Source: Bathynomus jamesi
Lineage: Eukaryota > Arthropoda > Malacostraca > Isopoda > Cirolanidae
NCBI GenBank assembly: GCA_023014485.1
Contig: JAJOZX010000876.1
Coordinates: 667,001-731,000, forward strand
Direction: 5' to 3'
DNA: 64,000 nucleotides
Shown: one piece after another, positions 32,221 to 42,089 of the stretch
Position numbering within the stretch: the stretch's first letter is position 1
Layout of the letters: every line of letters begins with the position of its first letter
The notes under the pieces: generated by a model
What the model was told of the DNA's origin: nothing
Database searches by the model: none
Seen by the model: only the letters and a program-made list of their open reading frames with translations
Position numbers and translations under genes: made by a program

Positions 32221-33070
32221 GAAAAACGAATGAACCAAAAACAAGAGGAAAAAACAGTCCAGGGACCATCCCGTTCACCCAACACCGGAAGGGCGTTTTT
32301 TTTTTTTTTTATTAAAGGGACCCGCTTATAAGTACATTCGCACAAATTTAAAACTATCTTCTCGTTCAATACATACAGATTCTATTATTTTATTTTTTTA
32401 CATAATTATTACATTTATTATTACATTTATTACATTTAATATTGCATTATTATTTATTACAGAAATTATAAATTTATTATTACATTGATAATTACATTGT
32501 TTATTATACAGAAATTATAAACCGAAAAACGAATGAAAAGGCGAGGAGGAAACAATCCATAGACCATTAAGAAATTCGCACCTAGGTTAGAGCCCGTTCC
32601 TCCGACACCAGAAGGGTATTTTATTAAAGGGTCCCGCTTATAAGTACATTCGCACAAATTAAAAACATCTTCTTGTTCTATACATACAGATTCTATTATT
32701 TTGACATAATAACTGCATTTATTATTACATTTAGGTTTTTTAGCATTTATTATTATTATGATACCTTTACACTTATTATTACATTTATTTTATTACCTTT
32801 GTTATTACATTTATTGCATTTACATTTATTTCCACATTTATTACTTCCATTATTACATTTACATTTACGTTTATTATTCCATTTACATTTTACCGAAAAA
32901 ACGAATGAACCAAAAGCGAGTAAGGAAACAATCCAGAGATCTTTAAGAAATTCACACTTAGGTTAGAACCCGTTCACCCGACGCCGTAAGGAATTTTTTT
33001 ACCAAGAATTTCATTAGAGGGTCCAGCTTATAAGTACCTTCGCACAAATTAAAATTATCCACTTGTTCTA
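32221..33070 (-). repeat. three tandem Penelope-like 3' tails
   Basis: Units start near 32221, 32523 and 32893 with the word GAAAAACGAATGAA. Each then has ACCC.TTC.CCGAC.CC.GAAGG, TTTATTAAAGGGTCCCGCTT, ATAAGTACATTCGCACAAAT and ACATACAGATTCTATTATTT. On the minus strand each encodes the end of the PLE protein (family word TYK.DPLIK) followed by its 3' UTR. Only the third is joined to a GIY-YIG domain. (TTA)n-like stretches separate the units. Confidence 0.85.
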
Positions 33071-33581
33071 TCCATACAGATTCTATTATTTTTCGTTTGA
33101 CATAATTATTGCATTTATAAAGTAACTTACTTGATTCCCAATCTATAGCATGATCATTTTGGCTGGCGTGATAAAAAATTGCATTATTAGTATTACAACT
33201 TCTGAAGGCATATTTGTGTTCTTTAATACGGGTTTCAGTATTTCTTCCAGTTTCTCCTACATATATTAAATCACAACTTTTACAGGGAATGCTGTAGACA
33301 CAGGCTTGTTCCTGTTTTGCAAAGTTATTCCTAACCAATTTACTTTTTACGGTGGACGCATATTTGAACGCCAAAGCAAACTTAAAATCTTTCGTCAACG
33401 GTTTTACTCTTTCTAAGCCGGCAATGTAAGGCAAACTCACATATTGTTTTTGGTTAACTGAAGGTTTCCGAGGGGCATAAAAAGATTTTCTGGCTTTAAA
33501 ATACGCCTTTTTGATAAACCACTCAGGATATTTTAAATCCTTAAAAATGTTCCAAATCTTTGAATTTTCCGGGTCCAGCAA
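32958..33581 (-). pseudogene. Penelope-like C-terminus with GIY-YIG domain
   Basis: A 207-residue minus frame. An N-terminal linker (PEWFIKKAYFKARKSFYAPR, YVSLPYIAGLERV) leads to a GIY-YIG nuclease: VYSIPCKSCDLIYVGETGRN, TRIKEHKYAFRSC, then ANAIFYH-like NNAIFYHASQNDHAIDW and IIESVWI. In Penelope-like retroelements this domain cuts the target for priming. The frame is open to its stop and lacks the reverse transcriptase, so this is a 5'-truncated element. It meets the degenerate GIY-YIG of a different PLE at about 33533, so two insertions are joined here. Its tail repeats twice more downstream. Confidence 0.88.
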
Positions 33582-34398
33582 ATGTCTGATACGCTATTGC
33601 CAAGAACAGCGAAATTTGGCTCCGAAAAGGGGTGCCAGTAGTGGTGTGAGTGTTCCCGTATTGTGGAATAAGGTGCTTTGGCCAAAGTATAATTTTTTCG
33701 TACCAATCTGCTCAGATGTTCAGAAATACGGGATTTGAAATGTCTTTTTGTTTTCTCGAAGTAGGATCCCATACTACTAGTAATCGCATGTGAACTTATA
33801 GAATTATTGAAGATATGAACAAATTGATATTTTATCTTTAAAAGTAAAAATGTTAGGCATTATTGTATGTGGTCTAAAGATTATTTTAAGTTCCAGTTGG
33901 AGATAGAATTCTCTGATAAATTTACAAAGCTAGTTTCGCAAGTGTAGACTCATATAACCAGTGAACGGAAGAGGTAGATAAAATTTGTTCCTGGAAATGG
34001 TTATAGTCCGCGTCGAACCAGGAGTTAATAACTTATTTTAAAGAAGTACCTATCACTGAATTAATAAAGTTCATATGATAGCCATTTCTATGGAGATATT
34101 CTCTAAGAAACTGAAATTCTAAGTGGAGAGAAACGCAATTAGAACAAATCTTATATGATCTGTTCATCAGTGTGGCAATCAGATTACGTTTGTATTTTAA
34201 AGGGAGAAAGGAGTCGAATCTGGTGGCTAAACCGATAAAAGTGAGCTTACGGTAAAATGAAGTTTTAAAACCATCATTAGTTCGAATAATCGAGATATCC
34301 AAAACTGACAAGCATTCATTCATCTCAACTTCGGAAGTGAATTCTAAATTACTATATAATAATAATAATATAATCAAAAAAGAGAGGAACATGTTCAA
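33533..34398 (-). pseudogene. second Penelope-like element, RT + GIY-YIG, decayed
   Basis: The frame 34398-34033 gives the end of the reverse transcriptase: LEFTSEVEMNECLSVLDISI, FKTSFYRKLTFIGLATRFDS, NLIATLMNRSYKICS, LHRNGYHMNFI. After frame changes, 34030-33790 holds LPFTGYMSLHLRN, FIREFYLQLELKIIFRP and FTFKDKIS. Then 33772-33533 is a divergent GIY-YIG part (FKSRISEHLSRLVRKNYTLA, APYSTIREHSHHYW). The order RT thumb, linker, GIY-YIG is that of Penelope-like elements. It lacks the RT catalytic core (5' truncation at about 34400) and has several stops. Confidence 0.85.
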
Positions 34399-34529
34399 CA
34401 GAGTTAAACAATTAAAAAAGTGTTATTTACGTATCTACGATAAAAAATTGGTTTAAAATCTAGAGGACAGTTAAATAACCAGTTCTGTTTGTGAAACATA
34501 AAAACCAATTGGCCACAGTGGCTCAGTGG

Positions 34530-35620
34530 TGGTGGCAGTGGGCTCCTCCCTATATATATATCTGGTCACTATTATCAACAGGATTTTGGGATGGCCATGG
34601 ATAATCCTTTGTCGCTCCTCCTCTCCAACAATATTTATATGGAATTTTTTGAGATAACTTACATCCGAGAGCCCTGGGGGTTGGCAGCCCATGGTTGCAG
34701 TACGTCCACATATCGGTATTTTGTGTATCCGGCCCATGAGATGTGATTTGGATGACTTCCTCCTTCAGTTAAATAATCAAGTCCCCCCATTAAGTTTACT
34801 TTGGAGGTGGAACAGAACAACTCAGTTCCGTTTTTGGATGCGCGTGTACAGAGGAAAAACCCATGTTTTAAGTTTTGTATCTATCGGAAAAACAAACAAG
34901 TTATCCTATGTACACTTTTACTCCGGACATGAAACCCCCATCAATAAAGCCATATTCTATTCTATGTTTCTATGTGCTCTTAGGATCGCCAGCCCGGAAT
35001 ACGTGGATGCTGCGTTCGAAAAATCAACAATACTGGAAGCGATTTATGTTACCCACTTGGTTTTTTGGAATGTTGCTTTAACAAGGTAAAACAAACCTTT
35101 TATCGTGTGAATAATAACCCTCGCACTTTGCCGAAGAATATTTCAATACGTCCTCTCTTCCCAGGCGTTTTAGGCATTGCTAATGTACTTAAGCTTCTGA
35201 ACATTAATGTAGTATTTTCATATCGTGAAAAATGTTATAATAAAGAATAGTTCTACTAATAATTCAGGCATTATCTATAAAATGTTTGTAAACAATGTGT
35301 CTCCTTTTACATTGGACAGATGGAAAAAATTTTGAACACACTTTTAAAAGAATATCAATATTCCGTTAGAACGGGACAGTCGTAGAACGCCCTTTTTGTC
35401 CATTTGTCAGAGTTGCCCCATTGTGTTCATTGGAATAATTCTTCAATTTTGTTTCACTTAAGCAACATTGTTAATAGAAACATTCTTGAGTCTGCCATCA
35501 TCCAACTTACAAACGATTTCAACCTTAGCCAGAGCTTTTTTTCGTTTGATCCTGTTATTTTGAATTCTTTGAGATCAGATTTAGATAAGAAGGGCAAGGC
35601 GCTAAAACTCTGGTAGCTTT
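34530..35620 (+). pseudogene. Penelope-like element (Neptune-like), RT + GIY-YIG
   Basis: Plus strand, opposite to its neighbour and head to head with it. From about 34560: QDFGMAMDNPLSLLLSNN, IYMEFFE (RT motif before the catalytic DD), a decayed YVDD region (STYRYFVYP, about 34700-34730), LLQLNNQVPPL, KTNKLSYVHFYSGHE, IFYSMFLCALRIASPEYVDA. Then 35065-35250 has FYRVNNNPRTLPKNISIRPL and 35260-35620 a GIY-YIG region: NSGIIYK, VSFYIGQTEKNFEHTLKEYQ, YSVRTG, VHWNNSSILFHLSNIVNRNI LES at intervals, ending at 35616. Frameshifts and stops disable it. Family assignment by motif order; clade uncertain. Confidence 0.85.
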
Positions 35621-35949
35621 TCCACGTGGATTGTATGCTCCTCCTCCAATATTCTCTGCACCAATCATATAATTTTTGTTTTTCTTTATGAACTGTATAT
35701 ACTGTCTTGATCTTGTCATTAACTTCAGTGCTCCTGAGGATGCTTGAGAACTATTTCGTGTTTTAATTTTTCTTCGTGGTATTTTAATCAAATATTACTT
35801 ACGTGTTACTTTCGTGAAATAATTTTCATATATATATATATATATATATGCCAGGAGAAAAATGATACATGTTTCCCTCATGCACAAACAAACATCCGAT
35901 CCATCTTTAAGGAACTGGTCCGTAAACGAACTGAAAACGATATCGTGCG
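35621..35949. other. spacer with (TA)n
   Basis: Probably PLE 3' UTR at first (TCCTGAGGATGCTTGAGAAC near 35730), then a TA array at 35829-35850. Confidence 0.4.
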
Positions 35950-36206
35950 ACCGGGAGTGGTGTGGGCATGGATAAGACTCGGTGGGTTAGCACTTCAGTT
36001 CAATGTGGGCGTGCGGCGGATGCGTGTGGGCGTGTTGTTTCCCGGTTTCTGGTATCACCATTGGAACCCATGCAGGGCTACGCCACCCTTAAACATAACT
36101 CATAAACGTTCATGAAGTCTCCCCTTAACCTAACCTAACCTTCCTCTTACCCCACTCAAATACATTTCATAAAAAGACGGGAGAACCCCGTGACGACTTA
36201 GGGTGT
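35950..36206 (-). repeat. left flank repeat of the 3-kb transposon
   Basis: Reverse complement of the 23.28-23.5 kb repeat: GGGGAGACTTCATGAACG, GGGTGGCGTAGCC, GGTGATACCAGAAACC. Includes a telomere-like CTTAACCTAACCTAACC at about 36124-36141. Confidence 0.8.
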
Positions 36207-36519
36207 GTCGAATTTTTCAACTTTCAAATTCCAAATATGAGGGGTGCTAAAAAGTTGCAGCATGACTTAGGAATTCTAAAGATATTTTTGTTAATTTAAT
36301 ATAATTTAGTTTTGCTTGGTAAGAAGCTACATAAAAATAGTGACTTTTTTGACTTTTTTGTGGAATTATATAATAATTATTATATTAATAATTATATATG
36401 CTGTATATATAATGCACTGCTGTTTTTGCTTATTTCACAGGTTGAAACATATTCATCAGTGTGCTGAAGATTACTTGTCCGTCAGTGCTACCATCCTAAC
36501 CAGTGGGAATTGAACTACA

Positions 36520-37755
36520 ATGGCTTCTAAAGGGAGGACAAGACTGGGGACATTCACACATATGAGCAACCTAATTGGAACTGGTAGAGAGTTGTTGCCC
36601 TCTGAACTCCCAACTCTGCGAGACGTTCTGAAATATGGGCTACTGCGAAGAGAACAAAGTGGTGAGGATGTGAGAAATTACCCAGCAGCCAGTCTTGCAA
36701 AGGACATTTACCCTAAAGTGCTTGAAAAGTGGGAACGAGCAAACAGTTCTTTTGTAGCCCCCGTTGTAAATTCACGAGTCACAATCTTAAACAAGATCCA
36801 AGAGAGCTGGGAGCAGGCCAAAAACATATCTCTTGGGAGAGGAAAGCTACATGTCAAAGAGGCTTTCATTGCAAAACTTGACAAGCTTTTTGACATCCTC
36901 AGTTGCAAGTGTAAAATTGTTCTCTGCTCTGAATTTGGCTGCCTTGCAGATGCTGGTTGCAAAAACGAAACTCACATTAACTGTACATGCCCTAGGGAGA
37001 TGAAGATCCCTGTGAAGGAACTTGCTTTCATTAAAGGTCAGAGAGACAAGTCTGGTTCTATTGGACCACATCAGATTGGCTTGCTAGATCAACCTGAGCA
37101 CAACAGACAAGTCAAAAAGCAGAAGCGGCAAGAAGACGAAAGAAGAAGGCTTGCTGAATATAAGCAGACAAGTAAGCAGGATGTTTCAATGCCATCAAAT
37201 GAAATAATTTTCTCTGATGATGAAAATGAAGAACAAATAGCTGATGCTCAAGATGGAAAGGATGGAAGTTATGAAGTGACATTAGAAATACCAAGCACGT
37301 CTTCAACTTCCAATAAAAAGCCAGAGTACAACACATTAGAAATACCTAATGTTGCTATGCATAGCATCAGATATGGTGTTGGCCTGCGTGCCACAGCTGC
37401 CATCACCACTGCTGCCTTTATGGATGCTGGCTTGATCACTGAAGAAGACAAGAGACTTGTAGTTGATCACAATAAAGTCAAGAGGGCCCAAGAAAAAGTT
37501 ATGAGATCCCTGGATCAGGAATTTGATGATCTTTGTAAGAAGGGTGAAATTGACTGCATCTTCTTTGACGGCCGTCAAGATACAACTAAAGTTATGCTGA
37601 AAGCAGACAATTCAGATCGTCAGTTCCCCAGCATCATCAAAGAAGAGCATTATTCTGTGTGCAGTGAGCCAGTGGAAGATATCTCTACCACTTCACTCCT
37701 GAGAAAGGCTCAACGAGAAAAAAACCTGCTGAAGTTATTGCTGATAATCTTGTAG
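36520..37755 (+). CDS. putative transposase, first frame (Cys-rich + RNase H-like start)
   Basis: 411 codons from ATG 36520 (context ACAATGG) to TAG 37755. Residues 1-110 are helical and charged. Residues 129-157 form a Cys cluster (C129, C131, C136, C141, C147, C155, C157; CKCKIVLCSEFGCLADAGC), probably zinc-binding. Residues 195-260 are Lys/Arg- then acid-rich and Ser/Thr-rich linker. Residues 344-360 read IDCIFFDGRQDTTKVM, which looks like the first strand and catalytic Asp of an RNase H-like transposase. It then reads KEEHYSVCSEP, after which the conserved continuation lies in the -1 frame; the last 25 residues here look out-of-frame. The protein family is multicopy in arthropods and other animals from memory; its superfamily name is not known to me. 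Confidence 0.8.
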   Translation: MASKGRTRLGTFTHMSNLIGTGRELLPSELPTLRDVLKYGLLRREQSGEDVRNYPAASLAKDIYPKVLEKWERANSSFVAPVVNSRVTILNKIQESWEQAKNISLGRGKLHVKEAFIAKLDKLFDILSCKCKIVLCSEFGCLADAGCKNETHINCTCPREMKIPVKELAFIKGQRDKSGSIGPHQIGLLDQPEHNRQVKKQKRQEDERRRLAEYKQTSKQDVSMPSNEIIFSDDENEEQIADAQDGKDGSYEVTLEIPSTSSTSNKKPEYNTLEIPNVAMHSIRYGVGLRATAAITTAAFMDAGLITEEDKRLVVDHNKVKRAQEKVMRSLDQEFDDLCKKGEIDCIFFDGRQDTTKVMLKADNSDRQFPSIIKEEHYSVCSEPVEDISTTSLLRKAQREKNLLKLLLIIL

Positions 37756-38903
37756 ATTTCATGAAGAAGAAGGGCATTGATAAAAGCCTGCAGGCCATTG
37801 GAGGTGATTTTACAAATGTTAACACTGGCTGGGAGGGTGGTTCCATGCATTGGGTAGAGGTCAAGCTTTGCCGTAAGCTGATCTGGTTGGTTTGTGCCCT
37901 CCACACTAACGAGTTACCCCTGCGACACTTGATCACAGCACTGGATGGGAAGACCTTGTCTAACAACAAGTGGACAGGTAACAGTGGCAAGATGCTAGAC
38001 ACTGCAACCGAACTTGAAATTGATCCTTCATTCACCAAACTCTCAATTGGAGAGCCTCTTACTTCACTGAGTGACAATGTCGTAAAGGATCTCTCTACTG
38101 ATCAATCGTACGGGTATAGGATCACACAGGCCATAAGGACAGGAGAACTTCCCACAGATCTGGCCCTTCTTGAAATTGGTCCAGTGAGCCATTCAAGGTG
38201 GTTGACAACAGCAAACAGGCTTTGTCGCATATGGGTTTCAAAACATGGCCTTAAAGGCAAAACCCTCAACAACTTAAGACTGATAGTGGAATACATTGTT
38301 GGTGTGTACTACCCCTGTTGGTTCAACATCAAAGTAAAACACTCTTGGGTGGAAGGCCCACGCCACATCTTGTTTCAGCTGCGGCTAGTTAGGCTGCAAA
38401 AGAAGGCTGTAGTGGATGCTGTTTTGCCAACCATCAAGCGCTCAGCATGGTATGCATTCAGCGAAATGATAATCCAGACACTCTTGTGCTCAGATGACAG
38501 TGAGGAGAGGAGAGCTGGTGTCCAAAAGATTGTTGACATGAGGGGTGGAGATGATGACACACTTGGAGATCTTTCTGTACGTCCCAGGAAGACACCTTCC
38601 ATCAACCCCAGTGCTTCTTCCGTGTTGGAGCTGACAGACTGGTCTGATGGGGTATTTGAACCTCCTTTGACATGTAAACTGACTACAGCGGAAGTAAAGA
38701 AGTTCTTTGACAAGCCTATGCAAGTTCCACAGTGGCCCTGTCATGCTCAGTCAATAGAGAGGTGTGTGAAACAAGTCACAGAGGCAGCAGGCAGGGTGTA
38801 TACACATGAGAAACGTGAGGGCTATATCAGAGGCCAAGAAGCAAGTCGGCGGCTGATGTCCAAGAACGAATCAAAGCAAGACTTGATGAAACTTGTTGTT
38901 TAA
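37668..38903 (+). CDS. putative transposase, second frame (catalytic C-terminal half)
   Basis: The frame is open upstream of its first ATG (37761) back to about 37668, where it reads SGRYLYHFTPEKG, the natural continuation of the first frame. From ATG 37761: QAIGGDFTNVNTGWEGG (residues 11-27, likely second Asp), IWLVCALHTNELPLRHL (41-57, Cys/His motif), DLSTDQSYGYRITQAI (110-125) and SHSRWLTTANRL (143-154). Then comes a long helical C-terminus with RGQEASRR and stop TAA at 38901-38903. The order D, D, C..H.xEL, SHSRW fits an RNase H-fold transposase with an inserted domain. No other break is visible in 1.2 kb, unlike nearly every other element here, so the insertion is young. Confidence 0.8.
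   Translation, partial: ASGRYLYHFTPEKGSTRKKPAEVIADNLVDFMKKKGIDKSLQAIGGDFTNVNTGWEGGSMHWVEVKLCRKLIWLVCALHTNELPLRHLITALDGKTLSNNKWTGNSGKMLDTATELEIDPSFTKLSIGEPLTSLSDNVVKDLSTDQSYGYRITQAIRTGELPTDLALLEIGPVSHSRWLTTANRLCRIWVSKHGLKGKTLNNLRLIVEYIVGVYYPCWFNIKVKHSWVEGPRHILFQLRLVRLQKKAVVDAVLPTIKRSAWYAFSEMIIQTLLCSDDSEERRAGVQKIVDMRGGDDDTLGDLSVRPRKTPSINPSASSVLELTDWSDGVFEPPLTCKLTTAEVKKFFDKPMQVPQWPCHAQSIERCVKQVTEAAGRVYTHEKREGYIRGQEASRRLMSKNESKQDLMKLVV
37719..37725 (+). promoter_or_regulatory. candidate -1 frameshift heptamer A AAA AAC
   Basis: In the first frame (GAA AAA AAC) this is a canonical slippery heptamer, and the second frame is exactly -1. Against use: the conserved YLYHFTPE peptide lies upstream of it in the second frame, so a 1-bp deletion near 37668-37671 explains the split better. 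Confidence 0.3.
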
Positions 38904-39229
38904 ATATTTTTTTTTACTGATGTCATTACTTTCTAATGTTGTTTTATGATTACAAGGATATGTTTTATGATTACTAGGATATGTTTTATGCAGAGAAACT
39001 AAAATTTTTATAGCATTACCTGACATTTTGAGAAGCTAAAATTGATAAATGTTTTCCGAGAGCAATTTATGTGCTTTTTAATCAAACGTAGATTTACCAA
39101 GCTAAGTGTTGAGCAATCACAAAAATAATAGCTGATTTGAATTCTTCACATCCAAAAACATATTTTTAAAACCCCTCAGTGAAGGAATTGGCAAAAATTA
39201 ATTTTCACCTCCCAAATTGACACACCCTA
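38904..39229. other. 3' UTR and right end of the 3-kb transposon
   Basis: AT-rich, with a duplicated ATATGTTTTATGATTAC-like word at 38941-38990, then the terminal inverted repeat. No canonical AATAAA found. Confidence 0.5.
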
Positions 39230-39340
39230 CGGCGTGACGTCATCCTGCCAAAAATTTCCCGCTACATTTTTGAAACTATACTACTGAACCTATACCCCAT
39301 TTCATCAGTGGGACATTCTGTCGACACTTTAATAAGTAAT
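39230..39340 (-). repeat. right flank repeat of the 3-kb transposon
   Basis: Reverse complement matches 23220-23285 (GTAGTATAGTT, GGCAGGATGACGTCACG). Continues into unique sequence. Confidence 0.8.
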
Positions 39341-40612
39341 TTAATCTAACCTAACTTAACCTAACCTAACCCAACCCAAAATAGCTTGTCAATTAAATGA
39401 ATGTCCATTACAGGGAATCTAAATGTTGATGTGAACTCCGATTTTTGTTTTGTAAAGTTGGATACCATGGGTGAGATACCTAATTTATACATAAGCGATG
39501 TACAATTTTTAAATATTTTAAATACAGAAACAATATTATTTTTACTTATGTAAGGATGTGAATACGAATAGTGACTTGATCACTGCCGTTTTAGTTATGA
39601 TTTTAAAGAACATTGTATATGTAGAAATAGTGCATAATATCTTGATCTCACCAGAGAAAAATGGCGGTTAAATGTTTTGATTTAAACATACAGCAAAAGT
39701 TGCAATACAAAAGGGATCAGGATGACTTTTGCTTAATTTTAAGCATTGCATTTTCTTTGGAAGAATGAACGCTGAAAATAATTGCAACATATATATACAT
39801 ATTATAATAGTAGTGTATCAGTTTTAAAAGGGAAAAGGAAACTCTCATTAAAAATACTAGTTCCCAGACTAAAATAATTCCTTTAGATGGTATGATTTTA
39901 ATGATCCTTTGAAAAGGGAAGCTAAGGACACTTATGGCACAAAAGCTTCTTGGCAGGTCAAGCGTAAGGGCTTACTGGCGCAAACATAAACAGGGTAAAA
40001 ATGTCCTTCTAAATCTAAAGCAACAATTAGGAGGTATAAACAAGAATATTCTCTTCTTTCTCTTATCAACAATCGGTGGTGCATTTGAAAAATTGCAAAT
40101 GTTGCATATATTTCCAAGATCACGTCCGGACATGACTTTTCAACTGCATACAACATTTGCACTCTCTCTAAATGCGCGATTATACTACTGATATTCTCTA
40201 AGGAAATGGAAATTACAAATTTGAGGAAAAAACATTCTTCAGAGCCTCTTCACAGCGTAAAGAAAAAGACGTTTAAAGTTGATTACAAGAGAATTCTATT
40301 AAATGACTTCAATAAAAATTTTAAGGCTTTTGTGTCTGTAGTTTAAAGAGTTAAAACATTTGCTCCGGGTTTAGACTTAAAATATGCCCACGAAGTGCTT
40401 CCTTTCATTGTTGGTTGCAGAAATTTTATTACTGTTTATGTCATGGTTGTAATAAGAAACTGAATATGGTGACATTCTATCCAGTCTGGCGATGGCCTCC
40501 TGCTTCTCTACATAAATTACTTGAAAATCCTAGTTACTCCCTAATTACTTTGGTTTTGAAAAGTCGAAATCAGCTGATTTATGAATGCATGTTTTCAGAA
40601 AATTTAAATTGT
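39341..40612. other. spacer
   Basis: Telomere-like TAACCTAACTTAACCTAACC at about 39352-39381. Frames at 39932-40191 and 40415-40714 are open but carry no domain that I know, apart from the Tc1 tail at the end of the latter. Confidence 0.4.
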
Positions 40613-40856
40613 AAATACAGAGGGTTGACAAACGGAAATAGACACCACGATGATTGTCCCCCAGAACAAATAGCAAATCTCATCAATGGAATGCCAAAAC
40701 GTGTGTCTGCTTGACATAATGCAAAGGGAAAAGCAACACCATTCTAAATATAATGATTCAATAAATGTGTTATATTGACTTTTATTAGCAAATCGACAAC
40801 TATGGAAAAACCGAAGGTATCTATCATATTTACTTTTGTCAACCCTCAGTGACTCT
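40613..40856 (+). mobile_element. short Tc1-type element, uninterrupted copy
   Basis: Ends CAGAGGGTTGACAAACGGAA and (inverted) CTGAGGGTTGACAAAAGTAA. Keeps the Tc1 C-terminus EQIANLINGMPKRVSA. It is the empty-site counterpart of 22202-23170. Confidence 0.85.
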
Positions 40857-41464
40857 ATAAGTAAATGAAGTCTACTGAAAAAAGCTCAACGATCCACAAA
40901 ATGTTCTTAGATGATAGAAAAAATATTAGTTTAAATCACAATGTTTTTTTGAGAAATATAGTTTACAAATTAGAAATTAAATATTGTGGTTTGTATACTT
41001 ACAAACCTTCAAAATTAAACGTAAGATTAATGTTCTTTCGGAATGTTTACAGTTATCTTTGATATAAAACATTCTAACAAAATTCATCTTGTGAAATGAG
41101 ACTGTTCACTCCAATTGCTTTAGTTAACGAAGCTAAAATTAGATATTTTGTAAAAGATATAAAGTTTAATTGATTAGCATATCCTGAAGATTCTGTATTA
41201 ATAAGTCATCCAATTAAGGGACTAGAATGGGACGTTTTCCAGTTTATGTACCGTTTTCTACAGTACATTACATACAGCATAGTAAACATCCTGTGCCCAA
41301 GTGACGAAAGTTATAATGTGGGTTAGGTTAGGTTATCAAGAACTCATTTTTGATCACTCATTTTTGATCTGAAAAGAAGCAAAAATAAATTATATGAAAA
41401 ACGGTACACAAACTGGAAAAGGTCCCTAGAATGTTTATTTGAGGTATGTGAAGAATATACAGAA
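40857..41464. other. left flank of the palindromic element
   Basis: AT-rich, no gene recognised; GTGGGTTAGGTTAGGTTATC near 41319 is telomere-like. Confidence 0.45.
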
Positions 41465-41470
41465 AACCAT

Positions 41471-41818
41471 AGTAATATAGCCGCAAAAGGGGAGAATGCA
41501 AGAATGTTGCAAGTGATTACGTAATGTTGCAAAGGGGGTGGGGTGTTGCAAAAAAGTAATAAAATAAAAATACCCCCCCCCCCAAAGGGCCCTTTGTTGC
41601 CAACCGGGGTTGCAAGGGGCATGCAACTTGGAGGCAGAGTTCTCCCCCAAGCTATTCCCCCCAAAGGACCAGAAAGGAGAGAAAGGAGGAGAGAAAGGAG
41701 GAGAGGTGTTCACCTGGCAGGAGCCAAGTGCATATTAAGACTTCAGCCGAGTAGGCGTTGTTTTATAGGCTCCTAATCAGTCAGTTGGCTGAGCCAAGGG
41801 GGGGAGGGGTACACCTGA

Positions 41819-41852
<34 letters not shown>

Positions 41853-42060
41853 TTGCTTTTGATTGCAAGGCATGCAACTTGGAGGCGGAGTTCTCCCCCA
41901 AGCTATTTTCGTTTACCTAACCTAAGAGGCCTCTAAGGGGTTTTCCCAAAGGGCCAGAAAGAGAAGGACCAGAGGTCCTTGCTCGGCTGGGAGCCGAGCT
42001 TGTAATGACTCCGTCAGTCGTCTCTCGGTCTTTTATAAACCTCTATTCTGGCTGAATTGC
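41471..42060 (+). repeat. left terminal block with TTGCAA sites
   Basis: At least four TTGCAA hexamers within 41494-41612, then a C run (41574-41583). A block GGCATGCAACTTGGAGGC.G followed by AGTTCTCCCCCAAGCTATT occurs twice (41616 and 41867). Each copy is followed by an AAAGG.CCAGAAAG stretch and then by a TATA-like word (TTTATAGG near 41761; TTTATAAACC near 42032). (GA)n separates the copies (41821-41850). Mirrored at 55195-55783. Confidence 0.8.
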
Positions 42061-42089
42061 CAGATAGCGCCATGTATTCAGTTGCCAGA

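Larger units (their letters stand above)
36207..39229 (+). mobile_element. 3-kb DNA transposon, unclassified, nearly intact
   Basis: Ends TTAGGGTGTGTCGAATTTTT and (inverted) GTAGGGTGTGTCAATTTGGG. Both flanks carry a CGTGACG.C word (CGTGACGAC left, CGTGACGTC right) that occurs once in the uninterrupted copy at 23.27 kb, so the target duplication is about 8-9 bp. The interior holds one gene in two overlapping frames. A cTTATTTCACAG acceptor-like site at about 36427-36438 hints at a 5'-UTR intron. Confidence 0.85.

Noticed and set aside
32673..32966. Tyr/Ile/His-rich plus frames
   Set aside because: Translations of a TTATTACATTT-type simple repeat between Penelope tails.
35744..36115. 123-codon plus frame
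   Set aside because: Crosses a TA array and the repeat that flanks the 3-kb transposon; the homologous repeat at 23.3 kb does not keep the frame.
36124..36141. Telomere or telomere-adjacent position from TTAGG-like repeats
   Set aside because: Only three or four units here and at 39.35, 9.98 and 41.32 kb; interstitial, short, and partly inside mobile repeats.
36708..37578. Several 60-84 codon minus frames opposite the transposase
   Set aside because: Antisense shadows of the plus-strand coding sequence at 36520-38903.
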